41,267 bases of DNA from Rhodospirillaceae bacterium (GCA_002731375.1 PCBT01000046.1:9736-51002); one strand, 5' to 3'. Positions 8,887 to 18,015 are shown, counted from the stretch's first letter. The notes: generated by a model not told the origin, from the letters alone. Numbers and translations are program-made.

Positions 8887-10504
8887 TCAGGGCAGAGGGC
8901 GAAAGGGCGATATCCTGTTGGAGATGAGGGAGATCGTGATCGATGGCTTCAGCGATGAGCGCTGGCATGAAATCATTAAGGGCATCAATCTGACTCTGCG
9001 GCGAGGCCAAGTGTTGGGATTGATCGGCGAATCTGGTGCTGGAAAGTCGACGCTAGGTCTGGCGGCTATGGGGTTCGCCCGTCCGGGCTGTCGCCTTACT
9101 GGCGGTAGCATTAGATTTGACGGCATCGAATTGATGGGTATGCCGGAAGGCGAACGGCGACGATTGTGGGGTAACCGTATTGCTTATGTGGCGCAGTCCG
9201 CCGCCGCTGCGTTTAATCCAGCACACCGGTTGATGGATCAAACAATCGAAGCAGTAGTAAACCAAGGCAAGATGAGCCATCGCGAAGCCAAAGCCGACGC
9301 GGTCGATCTCTTTGGTAACTTGCAATTGCCGGATCCAGATAACATTGGCTTTCGTTACCCGCATCAAGTCTCCGGCGGCCAATTACAACGAGTGATGACG
9401 GCGATGGCCATGTCACCGCGTCCGGATTTGATAATTTTCGATGAACCAACCACTGCTCTGGATGTTACCACCCAGGTCGAAGTGCTGGTGGCGATGCGCG
9501 ACATCGTTGACAAATTCCACACTGCCGCCATTTACATTACCCACGATTTAGCCGTAGTGGCGCAGATGGCTGATGTCATCAAGGTTTTGCGCTACGGTTT
9601 GGAAGTGGAGGAAGCCGACACTCGTAAGATGTTGGCGGAACCAGAGATGGATTACACTAAATCGCTCTGGTCCGTGCGCGCTTTGGAAAAACCCGAGAAT
9701 AAGAGCGAAAACATCTCATTATTTATTGATGGTGTCGATGCCGCGTATGGCGGCGGCGTCAGGGTTCTAAACAACGTTTCTATTAAATTACCACGTGGCC
9801 GAACCGTGGCGGTAGTGGGGGAATCCGGGTCGGGTAAATCAACCTTGGCGCGTGTTATAACTGGACTATTGCCGCCGTCAAAAGGCGTCGTAGATTTTAA
9901 TGGCGAAGCTTTGCCGTTGGCTCTGAAGGACCGGAGCAAGGACCAGTTGCGACGCATTCAGATGATCTACCAGATGGCTGATACGGCAATGAATCCAAAG
10001 CAAACGGTTGGTGAAATTATTGGTCGGCCATTGGAATTCTATCACGGCCTCCGCAGCCGCCAGCGCGATCAGCGCGTGGTCGAATTACTGGAAATGATAG
10101 AATTGGATGAAGGCTTCATTGATCGTCTGCCCGACGAACTTTCCGGTGGTCAAAAACAACGGATCTGCATTGCCCGGGCGCTGGCGGCCAATCCGGAAAT
10201 CATCATCTGCGATGAAGTCACCTCAGCTCTCGATCAGATTGTGCAAGAAGGTATTCTGCAACTCTTGCTACGGTTGCAACAGGAATTCGATATAACCTAC
10301 CTCTTCATCAGCCACGATATCGCCGTGGTGCGCGCAATTTCCGATGAGATCGTGGTGATGTTCCAGGGCAAAGTGGTGGAACAGGGTCTAAAAAGCGATA
10401 TCCTCTCGCCGCCGCATCCAGAATACACTGAACTGCTGCTCTCGTCGGTTCCGGAAATGAGTCCGGACTGGCTCGACCAGGTGGTGAAGACTCGCACCGT
10501 TTAA
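8876..10504 (+). CDS. Fused double ATPase of a peptide-type ABC transporter (DppD-DppF-like)
   Basis: Two nucleotide-binding domains sit in one chain, replacing the separate DppD and DppF subunits. In the first domain, Walker A is GESGAGKST (51-59), the signature is SGGQLQR (166-172) and Walker B is LIIFDE (185-190). In the second, Walker A is GESGSGKST (315-323), the signature is LSGGQKQR (422-429) and Walker B is IIICDE (442-447). H-loop histidines are present in ITHD and ISHD. The start is ATG 8876, overlapping the upstream stop; longer in-frame extensions run back into the permease gene. The product has 542 residues and completes the uptake operon. Confidence 0.93.
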   Translation: MNIDQGRGRKGDILLEMREIVIDGFSDERWHEIIKGINLTLRRGQVLGLIGESGAGKSTLGLAAMGFARPGCRLTGGSIRFDGIELMGMPEGERRRLWGNRIAYVAQSAAAAFNPAHRLMDQTIEAVVNQGKMSHREAKADAVDLFGNLQLPDPDNIGFRYPHQVSGGQLQRVMTAMAMSPRPDLIIFDEPTTALDVTTQVEVLVAMRDIVDKFHTAAIYITHDLAVVAQMADVIKVLRYGLEVEEADTRKMLAEPEMDYTKSLWSVRALEKPENKSENISLFIDGVDAAYGGGVRVLNNVSIKLPRGRTVAVVGESGSGKSTLARVITGLLPPSKGVVDFNGEALPLALKDRSKDQLRRIQMIYQMADTAMNPKQTVGEIIGRPLEFYHGLRSRQRDQRVVELLEMIELDEGFIDRLPDELSGGQKQRICIARALAANPEIIICDEVTSALDQIVQEGILQLLLRLQQEFDITYLFISHDIAVVRAISDEIVVMFQGKVVEQGLKSDILSPPHPEYTELLLSSVPEMSPDWLDQVVKTRTV

Positions 10505-10528
10505 TGTCGTGTTTAAATAATTCCAACC

Positions 10529-10578
10529 CACCGATTTGTAGTCAGTAGGCCACGGGTTCAAATCCTATTGCCGTCGCT
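10529..10578 (+). other. 3' fragment of tRNA-Thr(UGU), probable attachment-site remnant
   Basis: ACCGA-TTTGTAG-TCAGT folds as an anticodon arm with anticodon UGU, U33 and A37, and one stem mismatch. After a short variable region, a T-arm with the canonical TTCAAAT loop follows (10556-10562 area). The seven-base 3' acceptor strand TGCCGTC, a discriminator G and CTA in place of CCA complete the fragment. No D-arm or 5' acceptor strand precedes it, because the upstream sequence runs into the ATPase stop. A tRNA 3' half without a 5' half is the usual trace left at one end of an element integrated by a tyrosine recombinase. Confidence 0.65.
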
Positions 10579-10634
10579 AATTAATTCAAACGCTTAGCTG
10601 GGATCGGTTACGCCTTTGTTGGTTGAAAATTTTG

Positions 10635-10654
10635 CTGGGGACACACTGGGGACA
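10635..10654 (+). repeat. Tandem CTGGGGACA direct repeat
   Basis: CTGGGGACA occurs at 10635-10643 and again at 10646-10654, 11 bp apart, or about one helical turn. It lies some 60 bp beyond the tRNA fragment. From memory, repeats of this kind are common beside tRNA attachment sites of tyrosine-recombinase islands, where they may bind the integrase. Confidence 0.5.
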
Positions 10655-11007
10655 TTTTCTGCATTAGTTTGATGACCTGGCTCGGCTGAAATTTTGGCTA
10701 AAAATAAATTGCAATCCGCTAAGGTCTGGTCATGGGAAAATCCTGCCGCTACGCTTACTAAGGATACATTTTACATGAGAAATCCCACCCTTGCCTCATT
10801 TTGATGTGCGGTATTAGGCACCTGTACCAGTGTACGAGTAAACACCCACAAAACAGATACTGTTTCGAATCCAAAACGAGTTTTGCTAGCCATGCGCTTA
10901 GCGGAAATGGGTTGCTAGTGCTCTGAATTTTGATGATTTGCTCCACGGATGGGTTGGTGTAGGATGGGCTAGCAATAGAGAATGTGGCGGTTTTAGTGGG
11001 GCGAACG

Positions 11008-11817
11008 ATGTCTGGGGCAGGATTGTTGGCGGGCCGGCGTGGGCTGATAATGGGTGTGGCAAATAACCGCTCGATCGCCTGGGGCGTGGCCAACGCGGCA
11101 GCCGAACAGGGTGCGGAGCTGGCCTTTACCTTTCAGGGCGAGGCACTCGAAAAACGGGTGAGGCCTCTGGCGGGCTCTGTTGGATCGGAGTTCGTCATGC
11201 CTTGCGATGTTACCGACGATGGCAGCATGGATGCGGTGTTTGCGCAAATCGCGGACAAATGGGGCGACCTGGATTTCATGGTTCACGCCATCGCCTACGC
11301 TGACAAGGACGAACTGGATGGCCGTTATGTGGATACTACGGCGGGCAATTTCGCCCGCTCGGTCGATATCTCTTGCTATTCCTTCACTACTCTGTGCCAG
11401 CGGGCGGAAAAGCTAATGCCCAACGGTGGTTCCATTGTGACCTTAACCTATTATGGCGCTGAGCGGGTAATGCCTCATTATAACGTCATGGGCGTGGCCA
11501 AGGCGGCGCTGGAGGCTAGCGTGCGGTATCTGGCGGTCGATCTGGGGCCCAATAAAATTCGCGTCAATGCCATTTCCTCCGGGCCTATCAAGACCCTGGC
11601 CGCATCGGGCATTGGCGATTTCCGCTATATCCTAAAATGGAACGAATACAATTCGCCCATGCGCCGCAATGTTGGTATTGACGAGGTTGGCGGTGCGGCG
11701 ATGTATTTGTTAAGCGATCTGGGCAGCGCCGTCACGGGCGAAACCCATCATGTGGACTGCGGCTACAATGTGGTTGGTATGAAGGCCGTGGATGCACCAG
11801 ATATCAGCACCGTTTAG
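11008..11817 (+). CDS. fabI: Enoyl-[acyl-carrier-protein] reductase (NADH)
   Basis: The enzyme reduces enoyl-ACP in the last step of each fatty-acid elongation cycle. The N-terminal Rossmann segment GLIMGVANNRSIAWGVA matches FabI rather than ordinary SDRs. The catalytic pair is in YNVMGVAK (Tyr-x6-Lys), and the LAVDLGPNKIRVNAISSGP and CGYNVVGM blocks are typical. I use ATG 11008, giving 269 residues. A GTG eight codons upstream is in frame but gives an atypical N-terminus. aroC follows 14 bp after the stop, an arrangement common in alphaproteobacteria. Confidence 0.95.
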   Translation: MSGAGLLAGRRGLIMGVANNRSIAWGVANAAAEQGAELAFTFQGEALEKRVRPLAGSVGSEFVMPCDVTDDGSMDAVFAQIADKWGDLDFMVHAIAYADKDELDGRYVDTTAGNFARSVDISCYSFTTLCQRAEKLMPNGGSIVTLTYYGAERVMPHYNVMGVAKAALEASVRYLAVDLGPNKIRVNAISSGPIKTLAASGIGDFRYILKWNEYNSPMRRNVGIDEVGGAAMYLLSDLGSAVTGETHHVDCGYNVVGMKAVDAPDISTV

Positions 11818-11831
11818 TACATAGATAAATC

Positions 11832-12902
11832 ATGTCGCATAATTCCTTCGGCCAATTATTTCGGGTTACCACCTGGGGTGAAAGCCACGGACCGGCCATT
11901 GGCTGTATCATCGATGGCACGCCGCCGCTGTTGCCGCTGACCGAGGAAGATATCCAACCCTGGCTGGACCTCCGCCGGCCTGGCACCTCGCGCTTTGTCA
12001 CCCAACGCCAGGAGACGGACCAGGTACGTATCCTCTCCGGTACCTACGAGGGCAAGACCACGGGTGCGCCGATCAGTCTACTGATCGAAAATGTTGATCA
12101 ACGCTCCAAAGATTACGGCGCCATTGCCGACACCTTCCGGCCGGGCCATGCTGATTACGCCTATCACGCCAAATACGGCATTCGCGATCCCCGCGGCGGA
12201 GGTCGCGCCTCTGCCAGGGAGACCGCCTGCCGGGTCGCCGCCGGCGCCGTGGCGCGTAAGGTGCTGGGGAGCGGCATCGTGATCCGCGGTGCCCTGCGGC
12301 AGATCGGCGAACATGCGGTTGCGGATGAAAACTGGGACTGGGCGGCGGTGGGCAACAACGCCTTCAATTGCCCCGATGCGGCCATGGCGGCGGTCTGGGA
12401 GAATTATCTGGACGAGATCCGCAAGGCGGGCTCGTCCATCGGTGCGGTGGTGGAGGTGCATGCCTCTGGCGTGCCGGCGGGCTGGGGCGCACCGGTTCAT
12501 GGTAAGCTGGATACGGATCTGGCTGCCGGCATGATGAGCATCAACGCGGTCAAGGGCGTGGAGATCGGCGCTGGCTTTGCCGCCGCCACCTTGCGGGGCG
12601 AGGATGCGGCGGACGAAATGCTGCCGGGCAATGATGGCCCTACGTTTAGCGCCAACCATAACGGCGGCATTCTGGGCGGCATCTCGTCGGGTCAGGACGT
12701 CGCGGTGCGGTTCGTGGTCAAACCGACATCATCAATTCTTATACCTCGGCGCAGTCTCGATCAAAGCGGCGCGGCGACCGAGGTTCAGACCAAGGGCCGC
12801 CATGATCCCTGCGTCGGCATCCGCGCCGTACCCGTGGGCGAGGCCATGATGGCCTGTGTGCTTGCCGATCATATGCTGCGCCACCGCGCACAAATCGGCT
12901 AG
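11832..12902 (+). CDS. aroC: Chorismate synthase
   Basis: It converts 5-enolpyruvylshikimate-3-phosphate to chorismate, the last shikimate-pathway step, using reduced FMN. The protein has 356 residues, a normal length. Signature blocks seen are the N-terminal [20 protein letters not shown], the middle [17 protein letters not shown] with [10 protein letters not shown], and the C-terminal [17 protein letters not shown]. It is cotranscribed with fabI (14-bp gap) and followed after three bases by a small membrane-protein gene. Confidence 0.97.
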   Translation: MSHNSFGQLFRVTTWGESHGPAIGCIIDGTPPLLPLTEEDIQPWLDLRRPGTSRFVTQRQETDQVRILSGTYEGKTTGAPISLLIENVDQRSKDYGAIADTFRPGHADYAYHAKYGIRDPRGGGRASARETACRVAAGAVARKVLGSGIVIRGALRQIGEHAVADENWDWAAVGNNAFNCPDAAMAAVWENYLDEIRKAGSSIGAVVEVHASGVPAGWGAPVHGKLDTDLAAGMMSINAVKGVEIGAGFAAATLRGEDAADEMLPGNDGPTFSANHNGGILGGISSGQDVAVRFVVKPTSSILIPRRSLDQSGAATEVQTKGRHDPCVGIRAVPVGEAMMACVLADHMLRHRAQIG

Positions 12903-12905
12903 GCG

Positions 12906-13076
12906 ATGACACGGGCGCATCTACACGGCTTGGCGGCCTTGTTGCTAATTGGTGGCGGTGCCCTGTTCATCTTCACCGAGACCGTGGCGCCGGCCCTTGC
13001 CGGTCTTGGCTGCACTGCCGCCGCCGCGTTGTTGTTGGTCATAGCCTGGTACCGGGAGCGTTCAAAAAATGAGTGA
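12906..13076 (+). CDS. Small membrane protein, 56 residues
   Basis: The frame runs from ATG 12906, three bases after the aroC stop, to TGA 13074-13076, inside the start of the thioesterase gene. It encodes two hydrophobic helices: about residues 8-23 (GLAALLLIGGGALFIF) and 28-46 (APALAGLGCTAAAALLLVIA). The C-terminal tail is basic (WYRERSKNE). The tight spacing on both sides supports a real operon member. I do not recognise the family, and its role is unknown. Confidence 0.65.
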   Translation: MTRAHLHGLAALLLIGGGALFIFTETVAPALAGLGCTAAAALLLVIAWYRERSKNE

Positions 13077-13494
13077 TAGTGACGTGGATCTGACTGATCC
13101 GGCGAGTTTCGAATACTGGATTGTCGAGAACGTCCGCATCGCTGATACGGATATGGGCGGCCATATCAACAACACTGCCATCGCAGCCTATGTGGAAAGC
13201 GGCCGGGTGGCTCGCCTGCGCACCGCCATGGAGCAACGCAGCGATGGCGAACGTTGGGTCATTGCCCATGTGGATATTGACTTCCGGGCCGAAGCGCAAC
13301 CGCCCGGTCAGGTCCGCATCGGCACTCGGCTGATGCTCCTGGGCACCAAGTCCGTGACCCTGGGCGCGGGCATCTTCATGGCGGACCGATGCCTTGCCAC
13401 CGGGCATTCCACCATGGTTTTCCTGAACGGTCCCGACACCGCCGTCATCCCCGATGCGGTACGGCAAAGCCTGGCTGCCAGCCCGAAAGATTAA
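13069..13494 (+). CDS. Hotdog-fold acyl-CoA thioesterase (YbgC/FadM-like)
   Basis: This is a predicted cytoplasmic 4HBT-type thioesterase that hydrolyses acyl-CoA or acyl-ACP. The protein has 141 residues. The active-site region DTDMGGHINNTAIAAYVESGR has the Asp-x-x-x-x-His-x-Asn pattern of the YbgC/FadM group. The second strand block WVIAHVDIDFRAEAQPPGQVRIGT fits the fold. The start overlaps the preceding small membrane-protein gene by eight bases. Co-occurrence with fabI agrees with a lipid role, but the substrate is unknown. Confidence 0.85.
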   Translation: MSDSDVDLTDPASFEYWIVENVRIADTDMGGHINNTAIAAYVESGRVARLRTAMEQRSDGERWVIAHVDIDFRAEAQPPGQVRIGTRLMLLGTKSVTLGAGIFMADRCLATGHSTMVFLNGPDTAVIPDAVRQSLAASPKD

Positions 13495-13608
13495 AGCCGG
13501 CGGAATTGCCTGAAACGGCGCCCAGACCTTTAAGAATCAAGCAATTGTGGCAATCATTGAAGTCGCGCCTGAACCGTCCTCAGTGATTCCGATTGATTGA
13601 AAATTGCT

Positions 13609-15765
13609 CTATCCCAAATTTTGCAGCAGGAAGCGGAATTTGATCGAGGTCGATGGCTCGACGTCGCGGTCGCGGGTGAAATTCCGCTCCACCGTGATAC
13701 CAAAGCCGATGCATTCATCCAAATATTGCACCCCCGCGCTGGCACGGATTTGACCGCCATCGTCGCGTAGGTCTCGGCGGCTTTCCATCGTGGCGATCCA
13801 ACGTTCGCTGATTTGCCAGCGCAGGGAGTTGTACAGTTCTTCGCGCGCCTCTAGTTCATCGGAGGTCTGCTCCCGCTCCAGCGAAACATAGGAAGTGTTA
13901 AAGCGCAGAAATTTGGGCCCGGTGGAAAAATAAACTTCATTGCGGCGCAGAGAGAAACTGTTGCGGTCCAGGCGAAGTCTGTTCGTCAGGTCAAAATACG
14001 GCGAGGGTGCCAGGGTCAAGGCCATGACATAGTCCGAGCGATGATCGTCCAGACCGGACTGTTCGGCGAAGGTGTCATCGTCACGTGCCCGAAATACTTG
14101 GCCCACGGTCAGGGTCGTGTAGCCGCCTGAAGCACCAAGCAATGAGGCTCTCGCACCCAGATTGGCGCGTGGGCCACTTTCAACCCGGTCATGGCCGGGA
14201 AAGCGGTTCAGGCTGAACAAATTGGTGTCATCGAACTCCAGACTGCGGCTGTCTTCGTTTGGGATTTCCTTCGGATTGCCGCCGTAGGGTGCGAGAATGA
14301 ATTGCGCCACCGGCTCGATTACCTGGCGCACGCTGCCATCGCGGCGCACAAAGGGAAAGCGCCATTCCAAGGCCATCAAGGGATGCAGGCGCGCCTGCAG
14401 ACCGTTGTTGCTGGGCGTGTTGGCGGACTGGCCAGGTTCGACAAAACCGTTCAACCAGTAAAGATCCAGATCAAGCTTGGTTGTAAGCGTGTATAAATCG
14501 CCGGCGGGCCCGACAAAGGGCATTTGCCAGCTGCCATGTGTGCTGAGCCGCCGGCTGTCAAAGCCGTCTTTGCGGTAAAGGGAGACGGCGGAGGCATCGA
14601 AATACAAACGTCCCGGCAGGCGCTCGGGCGCCACTGTCACGGCATATTGCATGAGGGGCGCCACATAGGGCGTTGTGCCGGCATCATCCTCGGCCTCCAG
14701 GCCCTGAAAGGCATAGGTCGACGCGGCGATATAATTCCGGTCGCGGAAACCCTCTAAGAACAGATCGGTCGTCAAGGTATCTTCATCGTCGAAACCATAA
14801 CGGTTCAGGTAGGTATCATCCGTGGCCCGGGATAGATCAAAACCCCAGCGCCACGTTTCATCAATGCCAAAACGGCCCAGGGCGTTGATATGGCCGCGAA
14901 ACTCCTTGTCGTTCAGTTTTTCGTTATTGTCATTGCGCTCGTCCGTATAGGTCAGGCTGGCCTTGCCTTCGTAACCACCATTTTCAGTCAAGGCCCTGTA
15001 TTCGCCCGTCAAAATGGCGCCTTCTTCCGTGCTCACGATGGGTGCGAAGGTAAGATCCCGTTCGTCGTCAATCGCCCAGAAATAGGGCACGCGGATCATT
15101 GTTCCCATCTCCGAAGACGAACTGAATTCTGGCGCCAGAAATCCGCTTTTGCGTGGCGTCAGCGGATCAACATGACGAAAATACGGCGTATAGGCGATAG
15201 GCACGCCGTAGATTTCCAACACCGCGTCGCGGTACTCGATCTCGTGGGCGTCACGGTGGTGGATCACCCGCACCGCCTTTAGCTGCCACAATGGTGCCCG
15301 CTCGGGATGTTCGCGGCAGACCTCGCATGGTGAATAGACCGCTTTGGCCATTTCCAGACGGTTGGCGTTATGGCGCCGTGCCCAATTGGCGGCAAAGCGG
15401 GATTTATCGGTCAATAGAATGCGGACGCTCTCGATAAAGCCTTGCGTCAGGTCTTCCGACAATCGCAGGTGTTCGGCGAAAATGACCTCCCCGCTTGGCT
15501 CCATCAGGGTCAGATTGCCTGACGCGGTGACCACGCCATCTTGTTGATTGTAACTTACGCTGTCGGCAAGAAGGACCCGGCCGGCGCTGCTGATTTCCAC
15601 ATTGCCCCTGGCGGTGACCTGGCCCAGTTCACTATCATGGATCATCCGGTCCGCCGACAACAGGAACGGCGCCTCGCCCACTTTCCCCGCGTTCTGCGCC
15701 AGGGCCGGCGTTAGGGCCGCGAACAGCAGCAAAGGTATGAGTGCCATGCGGCATAACCAGGCCAT
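13609..15765 (-). CDS. lptD: LPS-assembly outer-membrane protein LptD
   Basis: LptD is the outer-membrane beta-barrel that, with the LptE lipoprotein, inserts lipopolysaccharide in the outer leaflet. The N-terminus has a signal peptide (hydrophobic ALIPLLLFAALTPALA). The OstA-like periplasmic domain follows (about residues 35-130, with ADRMIHDSELGQVTARGNVE), then a long beta-barrel region. A CEVCREHPERAPLW segment and KSGFLAPEFSSSSEMG are typical of alphaproteobacterial LptD. I choose ATG 15765, four bases after the lptG stop; a TTG at 15783 would overlap lptG. It is the last gene of lptF-lptG-lptD. surA, which often follows in this group, is absent here. Confidence 0.95.
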   Translation of the reverse strand: MAWLCRMALIPLLLFAALTPALAQNAGKVGEAPFLLSADRMIHDSELGQVTARGNVEISSAGRVLLADSVSYNQQDGVVTASGNLTLMEPSGEVIFAEHLRLSEDLTQGFIESVRILLTDKSRFAANWARRHNANRLEMAKAVYSPCEVCREHPERAPLWQLKAVRVIHHRDAHEIEYRDAVLEIYGVPIAYTPYFRHVDPLTPRKSGFLAPEFSSSSEMGTMIRVPYFWAIDDERDLTFAPIVSTEEGAILTGEYRALTENGGYEGKASLTYTDERNDNNEKLNDKEFRGHINALGRFGIDETWRWGFDLSRATDDTYLNRYGFDDEDTLTTDLFLEGFRDRNYIAASTYAFQGLEAEDDAGTTPYVAPLMQYAVTVAPERLPGRLYFDASAVSLYRKDGFDSRRLSTHGSWQMPFVGPAGDLYTLTTKLDLDLYWLNGFVEPGQSANTPSNNGLQARLHPLMALEWRFPFVRRDGSVRQVIEPVAQFILAPYGGNPKEIPNEDSRSLEFDDTNLFSLNRFPGHDRVESGPRANLGARASLLGASGGYTTLTVGQVFRARDDDTFAEQSGLDDHRSDYVMALTLAPSPYFDLTNRLRLDRNSFSLRRNEVYFSTGPKFLRFNTSYVSLEREQTSDELEAREELYNSLRWQISERWIATMESRRDLRDDGGQIRASAGVQYLDECIGFGITVERNFTRDRDVEPSTSIKFRFLLQNLG

Positions 15766-15769
15766 TGCG

Positions 15770-16864
15770 CTAACCGTCCTCAAGGTGCAGTAACAGAGAC
15801 AGGCCCAACAAGGTGCAAACCCCCGTTGGCGTCCAGGCAGCTAGGATAATGGGTAGATTGCCGGCAATACCAAAGGCATGCACCACGTCTGACACGAAAT
15901 ACAGCAGGAAACCCGTCAACACACCCGCCCCCAGCAACAGCCCCGTGTGGCCGGATCTGGTCAGGCGCAGGGAAAATGTCGCGGCTAGCAGGATCATGGC
16001 CGCCAACAGCAATGGCGTGGACAAAACACTGTGCCAATGCAGGCGATGCCGGGTGGCAGAAAAACCAGCGAGTTCCAGGGTTCGGATAAAGCCGGGCAAG
16101 GACCAGAACGACAGGGTCTGGGGCGAGGCGAAGCCTTCCTGTATCTGGGCCAGGGTCAGCGTGGTTTTGATCTCGTACTCCGGCAGCCGTAGCGCCGGTC
16201 TCCCGGCACGGGTCAGCAGGGCGTCGGACAGGCGCCAACGGCCATCCAGTAAAATCGCTCCCTTGGCATCGATCCGTCCGGTGAATTTGTCCGTGCCCTT
16301 GTATAGAAAAACGATGACATCCCGCAGCTCCGTACCAGCGGAGGAAACATGCCGGGCATGGATCACCGATTGTCCGAATTCGTCCGCCTGGCGCAACCAT
16401 AGTCCCGTGGCTGAGACCGTGAGAAGACTTTGCCGGCCTTCGAGAAAGCGCCCTTCCAGCTGTTCATAGCGCGAAGACATGATGGCGGCCAGGGGATTGA
16501 AAAACGTCACCATGAAGGTACCCAACAGCAGGGCGATGACCAGGGCGGGGGCCAAGAATTGCCAAACCGATATGCCGGCGGCACGGGCAACGATCAACTC
16601 GTGGCTGCGCGTCAGGCGGGAAAAGGTCACGATGGCGCCAAACAAGGTCGCCACCGGCAACACTTTTTGCGCTAGGGATGGCAGGTTCAGTGCTGCCATG
16701 CCTAAAATCAAGCTAAAGCCCGCCGCATCATGGCCGGCGGCGCGGCGCAACAGTTCGACCACATCAATCAGAAAAATCAACGCCAGCAGAATACCCAGAA
16801 CAAAACCGATACCGAGCAGAAATTGCCGGCCCAGGTAAAGGGAGAATGTTGGCGAAAGTCTCAT
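15770..16864 (-). CDS. lptG: LPS export ABC transporter permease LptG
   Basis: LptG is one of two inner-membrane permeases of the LptB2FGC complex that extracts lipopolysaccharide from the inner membrane. The protein has 364 residues. Hydrophobic helices occur near residues 14-34, about 55-75 and 95-118, and three more at the C-terminus (LSTPLLLAAMILLAATFSL, GLLLGAGVLTGFLLYFVSDV, ILAAWTPTGVCTLLGLSLLL), with a periplasmic beta-jellyroll between. The start ATG shares one base with the lptF stop (TGATG). The HSVLSTPLLLAAM segment resembles LptG more than LptF. Confidence 0.93.
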   Translation of the reverse strand: MRLSPTFSLYLGRQFLLGIGFVLGILLALIFLIDVVELLRRAAGHDAAGFSLILGMAALNLPSLAQKVLPVATLFGAIVTFSRLTRSHELIVARAAGISVWQFLAPALVIALLLGTFMVTFFNPLAAIMSSRYEQLEGRFLEGRQSLLTVSATGLWLRQADEFGQSVIHARHVSSAGTELRDVIVFLYKGTDKFTGRIDAKGAILLDGRWRLSDALLTRAGRPALRLPEYEIKTTLTLAQIQEGFASPQTLSFWSLPGFIRTLELAGFSATRHRLHWHSVLSTPLLLAAMILLAATFSLRLTRSGHTGLLLGAGVLTGFLLYFVSDVVHAFGIAGNLPIILAAWTPTGVCTLLGLSLLLHLEDG

Positions 16865-18015
16865 CAGAGCGGGCCCGCGTCCGTCTGTGGCATGTCCTGT
16901 TGCGCTTGCCGGCGGCGGCGCCAGACCCTGCCGTTCAATAGGGTATAAAGGCAGATTGCCATGGCGAGAACGATATTCAGGTACAACAATGGGATCAGGG
17001 CCGGAACCTTGGCCGGGAGACTGACTAGGCCCAATCCCACCGCCCGTAACAAGGTGATGCAGCCCACCGCCGCCACTATGCGCCAGCGCCGGCCGCGGCG
17101 GTTGAATTCTCCCGACAGCACTGCCGCCAGGGCAATTAGGGTAAAGGCCAGGCTATAGAGGGGCGAAGCCAGACGGTCATGACCCTCGGCCCGCATACGG
17201 GCCGCATTGGCTACGTCGTCGGCGCCAGTTCCGGGCCAGAACAATTCGTGCAAATAGCGTTCACCCGGTTCCAGCCAGCGGTCTTCATCGCGCTGCACAA
17301 ACTGGCTCAGATCCAAGGCATATCGGTCGAACTGCAGCAATGACAATTGTCCGGCACCATGATCAATCTGCTGGCGGTTGCCATTGACCATGATAAAGCG
17401 GGGCCCTCCCTTGGTCCGGACCATGGCGCCTTTCTCCGCGATCATGGTAACGGGGCGCTGCTTTTCGCGGCTGTCATGGACCAGAATGCCCAACATCTCG
17501 CCACCAGACTGCCGGGCCCGGATATAAACCGTCAAGCTGTCGCCAATGGTGTTGAAAGTACCCTCCTGCAACAGCACATACGAGAGATTGGTACGCAGCG
17601 AGGTTTTCATGTCCTTGAAGGCGCGCTGGCCTGTGGGCATTATATAGAGGGAAAGGAAATAGCCCGCCAAGGTGGTTGCCAGGGCTAGCAACAGGGCCGG
17701 CCGCGCCAGGGACAGATTACCCAGACCCAAGGCTCGCATGACGACGATTTCGCTGTCTCCGTCCAGGTTGTTGTATACGTACAATACAGCTGCGAACAGG
17801 GCGATGGGCAGGATAATGGTCAGCACGCTGGGCAGGATCAACAAGGTCAACTGGCTGAAGTATGACGCGGAAAGCCCTTTGTTGATGATCAGATCGACAA
17901 AGCGCAGGGATTGCGTCAACCAAATCACGCCAGTCAGCGATAATAGGAAGAAAACGAACGGTCCGGCCAACTGCCGAAGGATATATTTTTGCAATCTGCG
18001 CACGCCGTGAACCAT
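16864..18015 (-). CDS. lptF: LPS export ABC transporter permease LptF
   Basis: LptF is the partner permease of LptG in LptB2FGC. The protein has 383 residues with the YjgP/YjgQ fold: N-terminal helices (LAGPFVFFLLSLTGVIWL, LTLLILPSVLTIILPIALFAAVLYV), a conserved DSEIVVMRALGL coupling segment, a periplasmic domain, and C-terminal helices ending at YLNIVLAMAICLYTLL. It is translationally coupled to lptG. Its usual divergent neighbour pepA lies 3.8 kb away, separated by a three-gene block on the same strand as lptF. Confidence 0.93.
   Translation of the reverse strand: MVHGVRRLQKYILRQLAGPFVFFLLSLTGVIWLTQSLRFVDLIINKGLSASYFSQLTLLILPSVLTIILPIALFAAVLYVYNNLDGDSEIVVMRALGLGNLSLARPALLLALATTLAGYFLSLYIMPTGQRAFKDMKTSLRTNLSYVLLQEGTFNTIGDSLTVYIRARQSGGEMLGILVHDSREKQRPVTMIAEKGAMVRTKGGPRFIMVNGNRQQIDHGAGQLSLLQFDRYALDLSQFVQRDEDRWLEPGERYLHELFWPGTGADDVANAARMRAEGHDRLASPLYSLAFTLIALAAVLSGEFNRRGRRWRIVAAVGCITLLRAVGLGLVSLPAKVPALIPLLYLNIVLAMAICLYTLLNGRVWRRRRQAQQDMPQTDAGPL

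Larger units (their letters stand above)
10505..11007. other. 500-bp gene-free stretch between the transporter operon and fabI
   Basis: No protein gene is visible. The segment contains a tRNA-Thr 3' fragment (10529-10578), a tandem CTGGGGACA repeat (10635-10654), and an inverted repeat TTGCTAGCC (10883-10891) / GGCTAGCAA (10967-10975) close to fabI. It is A+T-rich like the block to its left. The composition returns to G+C-rich within fabI. Confidence 0.6.

Noticed and set aside
10529-10578. Complete, functional tRNA gene
   Set aside because: There is no 5' acceptor strand or D-arm, one anticodon-stem mismatch, one T-stem mismatch and CTA instead of CCA.
13495-13608. Terminator between the thioesterase and lptD convergent ends
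   Set aside because: Only weak, short complementarities without a T-run were visible.
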